A stretch of 64,000 nucleotides of DNA from Ilyomonas sp965247435 (GCA_965247435.1 OZ252019.1:620001-684000), one strand, 5' to 3'; shown: positions 1 through 8,506, counted from the first letter of the stretch. Notes: generated from the letters alone by a model not told the origin. A program made the numbers and translations.

Positions 1-180
1 GGTCACCTGCCGGTAAGGTATCTTCAGACTGTTGAAAAATCCGCTATCTACCAGCTTTATTCCCTGGTCGTTGGTAATAACGCCCACTCGTTTGCCTTGC
101 TGCATCAGGATGGCGCATACCTGCTGTATGGCAGTAGTCTTGCCACTGCCCAAAAAACCGCTGAGCAAGTGTATATGCAT
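1..180 (-). CDS. COG0523 (CobW-like) G3E GTPase, N-terminal fragment
   Basis: The minus strand reads from an ATG at 178-180 through the window edge for 60 codons without a stop, so the gene is cut by the window. The first residues are MHIHLLSGFLGSGKTTAI, which contains the P-loop GFLGSGKTT at about residues 8-16. A later VGVITNDQG stretch matches the family segment that leads to the switch region. This start and P-loop spacing are typical of COG0523 G3E GTPases such as CobW, YeiR, ZigA and YciC, which deliver or handle metal ions, often zinc or cobalt. The CXCC metal motif and the C-terminal domain would lie outside the window, so the metal cannot be assigned. The gene follows the FKBP gene by about 90 bases. 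That gap holds an 18-bp palindrome that could be a metal-regulator operator. Confidence 0.88.
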   Translation of the reverse strand, partial: MHIHLLSGFLGSGKTTAIQQVCAILMQQGKRVGVITNDQGIKLVDSGFFNSLKIPYRQVT

Positions 181-206
181 CTATAGTTGGTTTGAATTTT
201 CTGAAA

Positions 207-224
207 TGTAATTTTAAGATTACA
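207..224 (-). promoter_or_regulatory. 18-bp palindrome upstream of the COG0523 GTPase (Zur-like box candidate)
   Basis: TGTAAT-TTTAAG-ATTACA is a dyad with perfect 6-bp arms, 27 bases upstream of the GTPase start codon. Zur boxes in other bacteria are A/T-rich dyads with ATGTTAT-like arms, and COG0523 GTPases are frequent Zur targets. The dyad is directly visible; the assignment to a metal regulator is inference from its neighbour. Confidence 0.35.
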
Positions 225-271
225 ATGTTTATGGGGCCTATTAAACAACTCATCAGTACAGCCAATGACAG

Positions 272-610
272 CTATGTATAGCAATCACATTTAGCTTCAC
301 ACTTTGTAACAGCCGGCTTCAATGGATAGCCTAAAATAATTTCTTCCGGCGAAGCGGCACGCACCTCATCTATTATCACTTCAAAAATAAAATCATTATC
401 TGTTAAGCCGTTTTCTTTCAACAGGTGAACAATCTTTTTATCACCTGCCCTTAATCCTTCCAATTGTACTTGCAGCAACGGTAATATGCCGGCAGCTCCC
501 TGCAGGTAGTTAACCGGTGTTGCATTCATTGTATCTTCCAGCACATGGCCGGTACTGTTGCGCATTATATACCGGAGGGCTACAACCGTATTTGTTGCAA
601 TAGTTATCAT
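272..610 (-). CDS. FKBP-type peptidyl-prolyl isomerase, SlyD-like, with Cys tail
   Basis: A 112-residue protein with the SlyD/FKBP layout: a starting strand (VALRYIMRNSTGHVLEDT), the loop motif NYLQGAAGILPLLQVQLEGLRAGDKK, which corresponds to the family pattern YLHG..LIPGLE.ALEGL..GD, and an inserted-in-flap region. Such proteins catalyse prolyl isomerisation and can act as chaperones, and classical SlyD carries a metal-binding C-terminal tail. Here the His-rich tail is replaced by a short end with three cysteines (CEAKCDCYT). The start ATG overlaps the stop codon of the upstream GH116 gene in an ATGA arrangement, so translation is probably coupled. The COG0523 GTPase downstream makes a role in metal handling conceivable, but that is inference. 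No signal peptide is visible, so it is probably cytoplasmic. Confidence 0.82.
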   Translation of the reverse strand: MITIATNTVVALRYIMRNSTGHVLEDTMNATPVNYLQGAAGILPLLQVQLEGLRAGDKKIVHLLKENGLTDNDFIFEVIIDEVRAASPEEIILGYPLKPAVTKCEAKCDCYT

Positions 611-3246
611 GCTTTTATTGCTTTACCGCCGATAACCATTTTGCTCACTTTTATACTGCCATATACGGTTTTTACAGTGGCTTTACCGGCTTTTAGCGTA
701 ACCGTTCCAAAGCCGGTTGCTGTGGAGAGAAATGACGTAAAATCACCTGTTTTAGAATCTATGTATAACGTTTTGTCCACTGCATCGTAGCGCATACCGG
801 TAAGGCCCTGCAGCATACCATAGCTGCTCATGGCGCGGGCATACCAGTGGCCACATTCATACTCGTTAAAAGGGTTGCGGACCTTGCCATTATAGCGGTC
901 GCGGCAAAGCCGTACAATATCGAGCCCTTCCTGCACGTGTCCCATCCCCATCAGGTGCGAGGCTACCTGGTATTCGATGCCGGTAAACACTTCATCGCTA
1001 TACGGAAACGGTATGGACAACTTTTCCCCTTTCGGCCAGGTACACACCAATAAGCCGCCTTCGCTGCCAAGGGCAAAAGCCGGCCGCTGCGGGTTGGCAT
1101 GTTCACGCATATCTGTACGGAGGTTGTATTTATGAACAGCCAAAAGATGACTGGTTACTTTTTGGGCATCAATAAAATTATTCAGTCCGCACATGCTGCC
1201 GATCCATGCGCCCAGTATGCCATCGCTTAAACAGCCTTTTCCATACTGGTATTTAGGACCCTCCTGCTGCATCAGCAGTTTTGCTTCTTCCGAGTAATCG
1301 CCGCCAAATGATTTGGCTGTGGCAGGGTCGGGCGCATTTAAGTTTTTATATTCAATATCATGGAAAAAATATTCGCCGTTGAAGAGTTTTGTTTCCAAAT
1401 ACAGTTTCCCTTTGCTATATAAATCCTGATACTTACTAATGTTCTTATCTAAGTGCTTTCCCATTTGTATAGTAGCATATAAAGCGCCTACATAGAAAGA
1501 AGTACACATGCCATCAGGTCCCCAGAATTCTATATCATACGTGTTATGGTGCGGCTCTTCCACTACGCCTTTGCTGCGTGGGTCCCAGGTTTTACTGCAG
1601 TAATCCATACTCGTTGTTACAACCGGGTAAATCCTCGAAAGCCATGCATTATCACCACTGATGCGCCAGTCGCGATATACCTTCATAATGCCACCCAACT
1701 GCCCGTCTGCCGCTGCATGGAAATCGTGTTTCAACGGGCTAATGGGCATGTTGGCGCGGAAGCCCTGGTGCCCTTCCCTGTTCTGGTTTTCACAAAACTC
1801 GGTATTGCGCAGGGTTCTTTCCAGGGCGGGAAACAAGTGCGGCATTGCCTGCGCGTAATTCCATACATGCGTGCAGGAGCCATGGCAGCAACCGCCCTCA
1901 TCGCCGCAGCCTTCCCAGCTCCAGAGCCGGCCATCGTACTGGCGCAGTACCGTAGGCGATTTAAGAATAGTAAGGTTGGCGGCTACCGCTTCTACCACTT
2001 CGGGCGGTAAAGTACTGGCATAAAAAGCATCGCTGAACAGGTTGGTTTTTTTGTATAAATCATCATAATTATTTCGCCAGTAACCGGCCACTTCCTCTAC
2101 ACCGGCAAAGCGGCTGCTGTACCACGGCTTGTAATTTGGTGAAGGGCTTTGCTTACCCCTCTTTACCCCTAAGTCTTCCGGTGCAGCGCAGCAGCCTTGT
2201 TCGGGACTGCAATCCTTTTTTTCATCCATCACAATATCGCCAACATGTACATCGCTTTCCGGCACATACCAGGTCATCATCACGCGAACTTTTTTTACAG
2301 CGCCGGGCATCAGTGTAAAGGGTACATACAAAGAAGCGCCGGGTGCGTCCCGCTCTACCGGTTCTGTTGCTTTTGTATCGCCGTCACGTACCGTATTCCA
2401 CGCCATCGTAAACGGATCCCACCAGCCACCGCGAAACCAGCAATGGTCTATAATAGTTGCCGCATCATCGGTAAAGATGGCAAAGCTGCCTCCTGCCTGT
2501 GGCTTATCTTTAAGCGCTTCCTGCACCAATACAAATCCGTTGGCGGTTTTGCTTATTTTATTTATAGCGCCTTCGTCTGCCGCTAAAAAGTTTTTAGTGT
2601 TGAAAGAAAAAACAGCTTCTATAGTTTTTGTGCTGTTATTGGTAAATACATACTCCAAAGCACCCGCCGGCAAACTGCTGTTGTCTTCATCGGTTGGTAT
2701 AAAAGGACTCCAGCCCTTTATCGCTACTTTCATTGGAATATCCGCATCGTGTAGCTGTACGGTACCAAAAGGAAAGCGGGTGATGAAGATTGCACTGGCA
2801 AAGCGGGGCAGGCCAAATGTTGTTCCGGCAGCGCCATTGCCGGTACCGCGCTGTCCAAATAATTTCCACTCCGGTACAGGGCCTTCCAGCACTTTGGAAC
2901 CGTTGGGTATGCCTTTTACCGCAATTGCTGCAAAGACAGGCGGCTCATTAAAAATCTCCGGTTTGTTGCGGATGCTCATGTGCGAGATAGCGCCGGTACC
3001 TTCGAGGCAAAACATACCTGCGCCTAAGCCACCAATTGGAAAGGCAAGCCGGTTAAGATGCTCACCGGCGTACGGCGCGTTGTAAGCCCGCTTTGCTGCT
3101 GCCGGCGATTGTGTGCTTTTTATTTCCTCTTCCTGCGGTACTCCTGTGCCGGCTGCATGCAATAAACCTGCAGGCGCCATAGCAGCGCCCGCGCCACCAA
3201 TGGCAATAGATTTTAAAAAGGAGCGTCGCTGGTTAACCTTGCTCAT
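607..3246 (-). CDS. GH116 family glycosidase (GBA2/DUF608-like), Tat-exported
   Basis: About 879 residues, the full length for bacterial GH116. The N-terminus has a twin-arginine signal (QRRSFLKS followed by a Gly/Ala-rich hydrophobic stretch), so folded export through Tat is likely. An N-terminal beta-sandwich domain is followed by a C-terminal (alpha/alpha)6 barrel of the DUF608 type with a Cys-rich WEGCGDEGGCCHGSCTHVWNY stretch near residue 445-465. By family analogy the nucleophile Glu is in the EEPHHNTYDIEF segment near 563 and the acid/base Asp is in GCLSDGILG near 675. The family contains retaining beta-glucosidases, beta-xylosidases and glucosylceramidases; the substrate cannot be read here. 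The ATG at 3246 is preferred to an in-frame TTG six bases upstream because the Tat signal begins there. The gene overlaps the FKBP gene by 4 bases. Confidence 0.93.
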   Translation of the reverse strand: MSKVNQRRSFLKSIAIGGAGAAMAPAGLLHAAGTGVPQEEEIKSTQSPAAAKRAYNAPYAGEHLNRLAFPIGGLGAGMFCLEGTGAISHMSIRNKPEIFNEPPVFAAIAVKGIPNGSKVLEGPVPEWKLFGQRGTGNGAAGTTFGLPRFASAIFITRFPFGTVQLHDADIPMKVAIKGWSPFIPTDEDNSSLPAGALEYVFTNNSTKTIEAVFSFNTKNFLAADEGAINKISKTANGFVLVQEALKDKPQAGGSFAIFTDDAATIIDHCWFRGGWWDPFTMAWNTVRDGDTKATEPVERDAPGASLYVPFTLMPGAVKKVRVMMTWYVPESDVHVGDIVMDEKKDCSPEQGCCAAPEDLGVKRGKQSPSPNYKPWYSSRFAGVEEVAGYWRNNYDDLYKKTNLFSDAFYASTLPPEVVEAVAANLTILKSPTVLRQYDGRLWSWEGCGDEGGCCHGSCTHVWNYAQAMPHLFPALERTLRNTEFCENQNREGHQGFRANMPISPLKHDFHAAADGQLGGIMKVYRDWRISGDNAWLSRIYPVVTTSMDYCSKTWDPRSKGVVEEPHHNTYDIEFWGPDGMCTSFYVGALYATIQMGKHLDKNISKYQDLYSKGKLYLETKLFNGEYFFHDIEYKNLNAPDPATAKSFGGDYSEEAKLLMQQEGPKYQYGKGCLSDGILGAWIGSMCGLNNFIDAQKVTSHLLAVHKYNLRTDMREHANPQRPAFALGSEGGLLVCTWPKGEKLSIPFPYSDEVFTGIEYQVASHLMGMGHVQEGLDIVRLCRDRYNGKVRNPFNEYECGHWYARAMSSYGMLQGLTGMRYDAVDKTLYIDSKTGDFTSFLSTATGFGTVTLKAGKATVKTVYGSIKVSKMVIGGKAIKA

Positions 3247-3643
3247 GAGCAATTATATTTTGTCGGGTTAAATAAATTTGAAACTTTTTTATTTTGGTGA
3301 CGGGCTGCATCGCTTTGATGAATCGTTCCTTGCGACGCTCCGTTCAACTGCTGAATATTAATTGAACATGAAAGCGAGTCCGTGTTTAAGACAGAAATAC
3401 ACTCACCTGCGAGCAAGGGCAGACCGGTGAGTGTGGTATAAACTATATAAGCTTTTTCAAATCTTCTACGCTCGCTCCTCCCATAAATCACAGCTCAGGC
3501 AATTGCTGAGTAAAGAACAAGGCGTTGAAGCGTGCGACGCAACAAAAGTTAAATAGTAGTAATGCAGTCTGCTACATAAACTGTATTTATATTCTTTAAG
3601 AATTACTTTATCTCTTAAAGAAATCTATCTTATTAATTACCTG
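3247..3643. other. Intergenic, no gene seen; one 9-bp hairpin
   Basis: No convincing coding frame. A perfect 9-bp inverted repeat lies at 3399-3407 / 3426-3434 with an 18-base loop and no T-run on either side, so it is not a typical intrinsic terminator. An 82-codon minus-strand open frame covers part of this stretch but has no recognisable protein character. Confidence 0.5.
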
Positions 3644-3749
3644 CGCAGACGATAACCTTAATAGAAAATATAGAGAGAGCTAACAATAAACCTTATTACT
3701 TTCTTGTAGCAAATCCTTTAAATAAGGTAATAAGGTTATAACATCTGCG
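3644..3749. repeat. Nested and competing inverted repeats downstream of fucI
   Basis: Outer arms: CGCAGA (3644-3649) with TCTGCG (3744-3749), and TAACCTTA (3653-3660) with TAAGGTTA (3732-3739). Inner alternative arms: AACCTTATTAC (3689-3699) with GTAATAAGGTT (3727-3737). The two sets share the 3' arm region 3727-3739, so the folds exclude one another. The element lies 57 bases past the fucI stop and about 400 bases upstream of the GH116 start on the same strand, a position suited to a terminator or attenuator. Confidence 0.6.
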
Positions 3750-3805
3750 TATTGTCTTTCTACCAAGGTTAGAAATATACCGGGCAATATACCAAGCAAA
3801 TAAAC

Positions 3806-5578
3806 TTACTTATACAACGCCCCATACGTACTGCAGGCCCGGTAATCGGCGCCTTCCCCTTCGGAGCCAAAGGCATTCCAGGCAGCAGGGCGAAACAGTT
3901 TTTCTGCTGCCACATTATGCATGCAAACGGGTATGCGCAGCATCGCGGCCAGCGTTATCAGTTTATCGCCAATATGCCCATAGCTGATAGCGCCGTGATT
4001 AGCGCCCCAATGCGCCATCACACTATACACATCGGTAAAAGCGCCGCTGCCGGTAATACGCGGCACGAACCAGGTAGTTGGCCAGCTTTTATCGGTGCGG
4101 TTATCTAATGTTTGGTGCACCCCTTCCGGTAAATCAATGGTTTCGCCTTCGGCAATCTGCAGCACCGGGCCGAGGCCTCTCACTAAGTTGATGCGGCACA
4201 TGGTAACCGGCATACCACCTTTGGTAACGAACTTGGAAGAATAGCCACCGCCCCGGAAATAGCCGTTGTTGGCGGGATGCCAGGTGGTTGCGCCGAGGCA
4301 GGCAGCCGCTTCTTCCTCACTTATTTCCCAGTACGGTTTCATTACCGGCCTGCCTTCTTCCGTTTGCTGACCGCTGCCATCCAACGTGGCAGAGCCGGAG
4401 TTGATTAAATGAATAAAACCCTTTGCGGCCGCGCCTTCCGGCGTGTAGCCGGTAACACGCTGCACGGCGGCGGGACTCCAGTAAGTACGCACATCGGCGA
4501 AAATTTGTGCCGTGTTGGTAAGCAAATAGCCAAACAACATGGAGATGCCATTAAAGGCATCATTCTCGGTAGCCACCATATAAGGCGCGCGGATACCATT
4601 CCAGTCGAAAGAAGAATTTAACATCGCTTCGGAAAAATCGCCGTTCGGCAAAAAATCGGTCCATTGCCGTTGTCCCTGGAAGCCGGATACAATCGCATTA
4701 TGGCCTAACGCTTCTTCGCCAAAACCTTTATCTTTCAGGTGCGCATTACCTGTCATCAGATCGCGGATAATGAGAGTCATCTTTACGACAACTTCCCAAT
4801 GTTTATCTTTTTCTTCGCGCGCAAATTGTTTTTCCTGCGGATTAAAATCTTCGCCTTCCCGGCACTTTTCTTTTATCCAGGCCAATGCTTTCCCGTACTC
4901 GTCTTCATCATAAATTTTCTTTTCGATGCGGCGCAATACTTCCGTTGAATCTACATACTCATTACGCATACCCAGGTACTCCCTGAAAAAGTCCGGTACT
5001 ACAATAGAGCCGGCAATACCCATAGATACCGAGCCGATGGCGAGATACGATTTGCCGCGCATAATGGCTACTGCAAGGCCTGCTTTGGCAAAGCTTAGCA
5101 AACGGTCTTTTACATCATCGGGTATCGCTTCATCGCCTAAATCCTGTACGTCCCGGCCATAGATACCAAAAGACGGCAATCCCATCTGGTTGTGCGCGGC
5201 CAGTGTAGCGGCCAGGTAAACAGCGCCGGGCCTTTCGGTGCCATTAAAACCCCAGATCGCTTTAGGAAGCGCCGGGTCCATATCCATCGTTTCGCTGCCG
5301 TAGCACCAGCAGGGAGTAACAGAAAGGGATACGCCTACGTTATTGGCTTCAAAATACTTTGCGCATTGCGATGCTTCGTAAACCCCGCCGATGCAGGTGT
5401 CGGCAATCAGGCACTGCACCGGTGTGCCATCCGGGTAGCGCAATTCTTTTTCATACAAAGCAGCAACATTCTGCGCCATCTTCATGGTGGTTGCTTCGAG
5501 CGATTCGCGCACGCCGCCGAGGCGGCCGTCAATGATTGGGCGGATACCGATTTTGGGATAAGTAGTCGGAGGATTCAT
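3806..5578 (-). CDS. fucI: L-fucose isomerase
   Basis: 590 residues, the usual length for FucI. It can be matched along its full length to the E. coli enzyme, including IGIRPIIDGR near the start, DTCIGGVYEA, TPCWCYGSETMDMDP, AIWGFNGTERPGAVYLA and GFQGQRQWTD. The catalytic and metal-binding residues are present as Glu338 (VATEND), Asp362 (IFADVRTYW) and His528 (HWGANHG). The enzyme interconverts L-fucose and L-fuculose with Mn2+ and also accepts D-arabinose. No fuculokinase or aldolase gene lies in the window. A downstream step could instead be oxidative, for example through the dehydrogenase at 20388, but that is speculative. The neighbours are a lipoprotein and two GH116 enzymes of the same locus, with a 125-base gap to the upstream lipoprotein gene. 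Confidence 0.97.
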   Translation of the reverse strand: MNPPTTYPKIGIRPIIDGRLGGVRESLEATTMKMAQNVAALYEKELRYPDGTPVQCLIADTCIGGVYEASQCAKYFEANNVGVSLSVTPCWCYGSETMDMDPALPKAIWGFNGTERPGAVYLAATLAAHNQMGLPSFGIYGRDVQDLGDEAIPDDVKDRLLSFAKAGLAVAIMRGKSYLAIGSVSMGIAGSIVVPDFFREYLGMRNEYVDSTEVLRRIEKKIYDEDEYGKALAWIKEKCREGEDFNPQEKQFAREEKDKHWEVVVKMTLIIRDLMTGNAHLKDKGFGEEALGHNAIVSGFQGQRQWTDFLPNGDFSEAMLNSSFDWNGIRAPYMVATENDAFNGISMLFGYLLTNTAQIFADVRTYWSPAAVQRVTGYTPEGAAAKGFIHLINSGSATLDGSGQQTEEGRPVMKPYWEISEEEAAACLGATTWHPANNGYFRGGGYSSKFVTKGGMPVTMCRINLVRGLGPVLQIAEGETIDLPEGVHQTLDNRTDKSWPTTWFVPRITGSGAFTDVYSVMAHWGANHGAISYGHIGDKLITLAAMLRIPVCMHNVAAEKLFRPAAWNAFGSEGEGADYRACSTYGALYK

Positions 5579-5592
5579 ATAGTAAGTAATAA

Positions 5593-5697
5593 GTTGACAG
5601 TTGTTAGTTGACAGAGGACAGTTAAAAGAGAACAGACTTTAAAAATTGGATAATAAGCAATCAATAAACTGTTAACCAACAACTATCATCTGTCAAC
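5593..5697. repeat. Imperfect inverted repeat between lipoprotein and fucI genes
   Basis: A left arm at 5593-5614 made of TGACAGTTGTTAGTTGACAG-type words is mirrored by a right arm at 5669-5697 (CTGTTAAC, CAACAACTATCA, CTGTCAAC). The whole intergenic gap is taken up by this structure. No -7/-33 promoter pair was seen here, so fucI may be read through from the upstream lipoprotein gene. Confidence 0.5.
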
Positions 5698-5702
5698 CTT
5701 TT

Positions 5703-6953
5703 TCAAAATGCTCCTTTTATTTCTTTAACCGAAACGCCTAAAAGTTGCTGTGCAATTGAGTCTAATGCCTGCTCGCTGCATGTGAAATGATAGACAGTAT
5801 GCTTATGCGATAAAGATTCTCCCGGCTTTAAAAAAGCTGCGGGCGATACACTTTCAATTTCGTAGAATGGTCCCATCTGCGAGCCGTCGGCCAACGGTCC
5901 GTCGTTGTAAGCATTTACCGCATCACCGGAGAACGGAGGCTTCGTGGTATTCCATTCCTGGTTAAGATATTTGGCGGCAGCGTCCGGTTGAAACATCGTA
6001 ATGGTCAACACTTTGTTTTGCGGGTCGTAGCTGCCCAAAGCGCTTTTAGCAAAGGCCGGCTTAATACCTAATTTACCCCGGCTTTTACCATCTGCTTTTA
6101 AAAACAGTTTATCATCATCGTGCCGGATTCTGCCGGCCGGTATTTCACCAAAATAAGTAGTGGTAGCCACGTTGGTAAACCGGCGCCCGGCCGCGTTTTT
6201 ATAGGGCACTACAATCACTGTTGCAGGGGTTGTCTTTAGCATATCCAGCATCCAGATGCAAGGCATACCGGTAGCTTCTGTCCATGCCGTTGCTCCTTTA
6301 TTAGTAAGTACATTATCTGTTTCGTAGCCAACCGCTTTTACAGAAGTATCCAGCGTTAACTCTGTGTTGCTTTCAATTTGATTCCTGCTTAAAATCTTTA
6401 TTGTGCGGTTGATTGATACCTGCAATAAGGTGCCTTTGTAATTGGTAAGCTGCGCTTCTTTTTGCAACGTTACGGCATCGCCTGTTTTACTGGTTACCGT
6501 CCAGCTTTCAGTGTCTATGGCTGCAGGCGTTTTCCAGTTGGCAAATTCCATTTTAGCGCCTGGCTTAAAATACAAAGAAAACGGGCCGCCTTCGGGACCG
6601 AGCCACAACCGGTTTTCGCCGCCATACGCATTCATGTGCACATCTACCGGCGCTGTAAAAGCTTTGTAATTTACCCAGCCAAAGCTCAGGCCTTCGTTGC
6701 CGCCGGCAGTAGAAGTAAATACTTTAGCTTGGTACTTCGGCGATACGATAAGCTGTGCATTATCATCCGCTTTTAGCACTGCAACATGGCTATCATGCTG
6801 TTGCAGAAAATGCAGATCGTACCCAAAACTGCCTTGCTCATAAGCAGTATCTGCTGCATTATTGTTGCCGGATGACTGTTGCTTTACAGGATTATTGCAG
6901 GAAGAGATAATCATAGCTAATGCTGATAGTGTGAAGAAAATTTGTTTTATCAT
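5703..6953 (-). CDS. Secreted lipoprotein of the DUF6786 type
   Basis: About 416 residues. The N-terminus MIKQIFFTLSALAMIISSC is a lipoprotein signal with the Cys near residue 19. The body has the pattern LIVSPKYQAKVFTSTAGGNEGLSFGW, then GGENRLWLGPEGG and long beta-rich stretches. I associate this with the DUF6786 family of Bacteroidetes lipoproteins, possibly with a mutarotase-like beta-sandwich fold; that name is from memory and should be checked. The ATG at 6953 is chosen over an in-frame TTG at 6962 because the signal peptide starts there. It is the first gene after the LacI-type regulator and has its own promoter with operator-like palindromes, so it is probably induced by a sugar and acts at the cell surface or in the periplasm. 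The function is otherwise unknown. Confidence 0.8.
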   Translation of the reverse strand: MIKQIFFTLSALAMIISSCNNPVKQQSSGNNNAADTAYEQGSFGYDLHFLQQHDSHVAVLKADDNAQLIVSPKYQAKVFTSTAGGNEGLSFGWVNYKAFTAPVDVHMNAYGGENRLWLGPEGGPFSLYFKPGAKMEFANWKTPAAIDTESWTVTSKTGDAVTLQKEAQLTNYKGTLLQVSINRTIKILSRNQIESNTELTLDTSVKAVGYETDNVLTNKGATAWTEATGMPCIWMLDMLKTTPATVIVVPYKNAAGRRFTNVATTTYFGEIPAGRIRHDDDKLFLKADGKSRGKLGIKPAFAKSALGSYDPQNKVLTITMFQPDAAAKYLNQEWNTTKPPFSGDAVNAYNDGPLADGSQMGPFYEIESVSPAAFLKPGESLSHKHTVYHFTCSEQALDSIAQQLLGVSVKEIKGAF

Positions 6954-6987
6954 AAGCAGCAAAATTTCAGACGTCCGTATTTATTTA

Positions 6988-7019
6988 CAAACCTAACCTT
7001 GATAGCCGAATGGCCGCAA
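6988..7019 (-). promoter_or_regulatory. Bacteroidetes-type promoter of the DUF6786 lipoprotein gene
   Basis: On the minus strand a -7 element TAGGTTTG (6988-6995) fits TAnnTTTG exactly, and a -33 TTG (7017-7019) lies 21 bases upstream. The start codon is 35 bases further on. The -33 box touches the first operator-like site. Confidence 0.6.
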
Positions 7020-7055
7020 TCGTTTAGCTAAACTAAGTAATTGAAACGTTTAAGC
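7018..7055. promoter_or_regulatory. Two LacI-type operator candidates
   Basis: AATCGTTTAG (7018-7027, part of the palindrome TTTAGCTAAA at 7023-7032) and TTGAAACGTTTAAGC (7041-7055, core AAACGTTT at 7044-7051). Both contain the central CG dyad shared with the sites at 11710 and 11788. The first overlaps the -33 box of the lipoprotein promoter and the second overlaps the stop codon of the lacI-type gene, a layout that suits repression. Confidence 0.55.
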
Positions 7056-8099
7056 AAGGTGAAATGTTTTTTTCTTTTTCGTTTTAATGCCGCAGCTTTC
7101 CCGGATTATTAGTGTAGTGTTTACCACTATACTGGCAGGCTTTAATGCCGGATTTTCCAACCTTGCAATAATCAATTTTACTGCTTCTTTGGCAAGTACC
7201 GGCACTGACTGATTTACATACGTTACCGGTGAATAAAAGAAGTCGAAAGCTTCCGTCTGGTCAAACGAAATTACAGCTAACTCTTCCGGCACTTTTATTC
7301 CCAATTCATTAATTTTTTTGAGTCCGGCCACAGCCAGTGAGTTGGTAGCAAAAAGAAAGGCATCTACCTGAAGCGGCTTTAGCAGCGAGGTAATGAGCGA
7401 GGCTACATCTTGTTCTATATGCTCGTAAGAAGCTTCCAGCAGCCAGGCGCTTTTATATTTTATGCCATGCGCTTTAAGGGCTGCCTTGTAACCATTTTTC
7501 CTTTCCTGCATGTGTTGCAGGGTAGTGCTATATGCCAGCATCGCAATTTTATTACGGTTATTTTTTATTAGTTGTTGTACTGCTTTGGCGGCTGCTTCAA
7601 AATTATCATTGCGTACGCTGTCTGTTTCCATATCTATAAAATACCGGTCAATTAAAACGACCGGCACATTTCGCTTTTTTAATTCCTTTATCTGCTTTTC
7701 TGTATTTACCGCCGGCGTTATAATAAAGGCGTCCACCAGCCGGTTGAGCATAACATTAATAACATCCTGCTGCTTCTCCGCATTCTCATCGCTGCTGCCG
7801 AAGATCACCACATAGCCGCTCTTCTTAGCTTCATCTTCTATAATCCGGGCAATGTTTGAAAAGAACGGATTGGAAATGTCTGCAACGATTAAACCAATAG
7901 TATGTGTCTTGCCGCTCTTGAGGCTCTTGGCTATAAGATTGGGCTGGTAGTTAAGGGCGGCTGCGGCTTCGCGTATTTTACCGGCCATTTGCGTACTTAC
8001 CCTGGCTTCCTTTTCTTTACCGTTCAGCACATACGAAACCAAGGCGGCCGACACACCAACACGCTGTGCTACATCTTTTAAAGATATTTTTTTGTCCAC
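7050..8099 (-). CDS. LacI/GalR-family transcriptional regulator
   Basis: 349 residues, typical for LacI. The N-terminal helix-turn-helix is ISLKDVAQRVGVSAALVSYVLNG (residues 5-27), followed by the hinge region NYQPNLIAKSLKSGKT and the periplasmic-binding-like effector domain starting TIGLIVADISNPFF. A Lys-rich C-terminal end is unusual but not disruptive. In Bacteroidetes, LacI-family proteins in polysaccharide loci usually respond to a mono- or oligosaccharide. Central-CG palindromes at 7018-7055, 11710 and 11788, all on or beside promoters of neighbouring genes, are its likely targets. The gene lies between the second GH116 and the DUF6786 lipoprotein, all on the minus strand. No obvious own operator was seen in its upstream gap. 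Confidence 0.95.
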   Translation of the reverse strand: MDKKISLKDVAQRVGVSAALVSYVLNGKEKEARVSTQMAGKIREAAAALNYQPNLIAKSLKSGKTHTIGLIVADISNPFFSNIARIIEDEAKKSGYVVIFGSSDENAEKQQDVINVMLNRLVDAFIITPAVNTEKQIKELKKRNVPVVLIDRYFIDMETDSVRNDNFEAAAKAVQQLIKNNRNKIAMLAYSTTLQHMQERKNGYKAALKAHGIKYKSAWLLEASYEHIEQDVASLITSLLKPLQVDAFLFATNSLAVAGLKKINELGIKVPEELAVISFDQTEAFDFFYSPVTYVNQSVPVLAKEAVKLIIARLENPALKPASIVVNTTLIIRESCGIKTKKKKTFHLA

Positions 8100-8274
8100 T
8101 GGTTTTGTTTATAAATGCTTGACTATTTTACGCTATGACCTTGCCTCTCATTTTCCGCTTCAAAGGCGAGGGAAATACCCTTCGTACAACTTGCAAAACT
8201 GTAGTAACCATAAAGATTATTTCTTAATAAGTAGATTGTCGAAATTATCTGTTACTTATTGCCAGTTGTTAATT

Positions 8275-8302
8275 GTTCTCCACTTTATGGAAAGTGGAGA
8301 AC
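8275..8302. terminator. Strong 12-bp perfect hairpin between GH116 and lacI-type genes
   Basis: GTTCTCCACTTT (8275-8286), loop ATGG, AAAGTGGAGAAC (8291-8302). The stem is perfect with a 4-base loop. There is an A-run after it on the plus strand but no T-run following it on the minus strand, where the flanking genes lie, so it is either a T-less terminator or a leader structure of the regulator gene. Confidence 0.45.
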
Positions 8303-8506
8303 GAAAAAAAGTCACCCGAAAACGATATTACACCACGTTTTCGTGCAATGCCCTGATATAGCTTTTGTACTGCTGTGAATTGTGCAGCAGTAATGCTACG
8401 CCGGAGCAAAGAATTTAACGAATGACCGGTCTAAATTTAGTTTATCTAATTTTCACGACTTACTTAACTATTTTTAGGGTGACTGTTCTTTGCCTGACTT
8501 TTCATT
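8303..8506. other. Intergenic, no gene seen
   Basis: The whole gap between the two minus-strand genes runs 8100-8506. Apart from the hairpin at 8275-8302 and a short inverted repeat CACG-TTTT-CGTG (8334-8345), I see no gene. A plus-strand open frame of 89 codons starting at 8092 overlaps the regulator start and does not look like a protein. Confidence 0.4.

Noticed and set aside
44..265. 73-residue open frame on the minus strand at the left edge
   Set aside because: It lies out of frame over the COG0523 GTPase fragment, whose P-loop frame is clearly the coding one.
3243..3491. 82-residue minus-strand open frame upstream of GH116
   Set aside because: No protein-like features; the hairpin and A/T-rich stretch account for the region.
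8092..8361. 89-residue plus-strand open frame overlapping the regulator start
   Set aside because: Unbalanced composition, overlaps the perfect hairpin and the lacI-type start.
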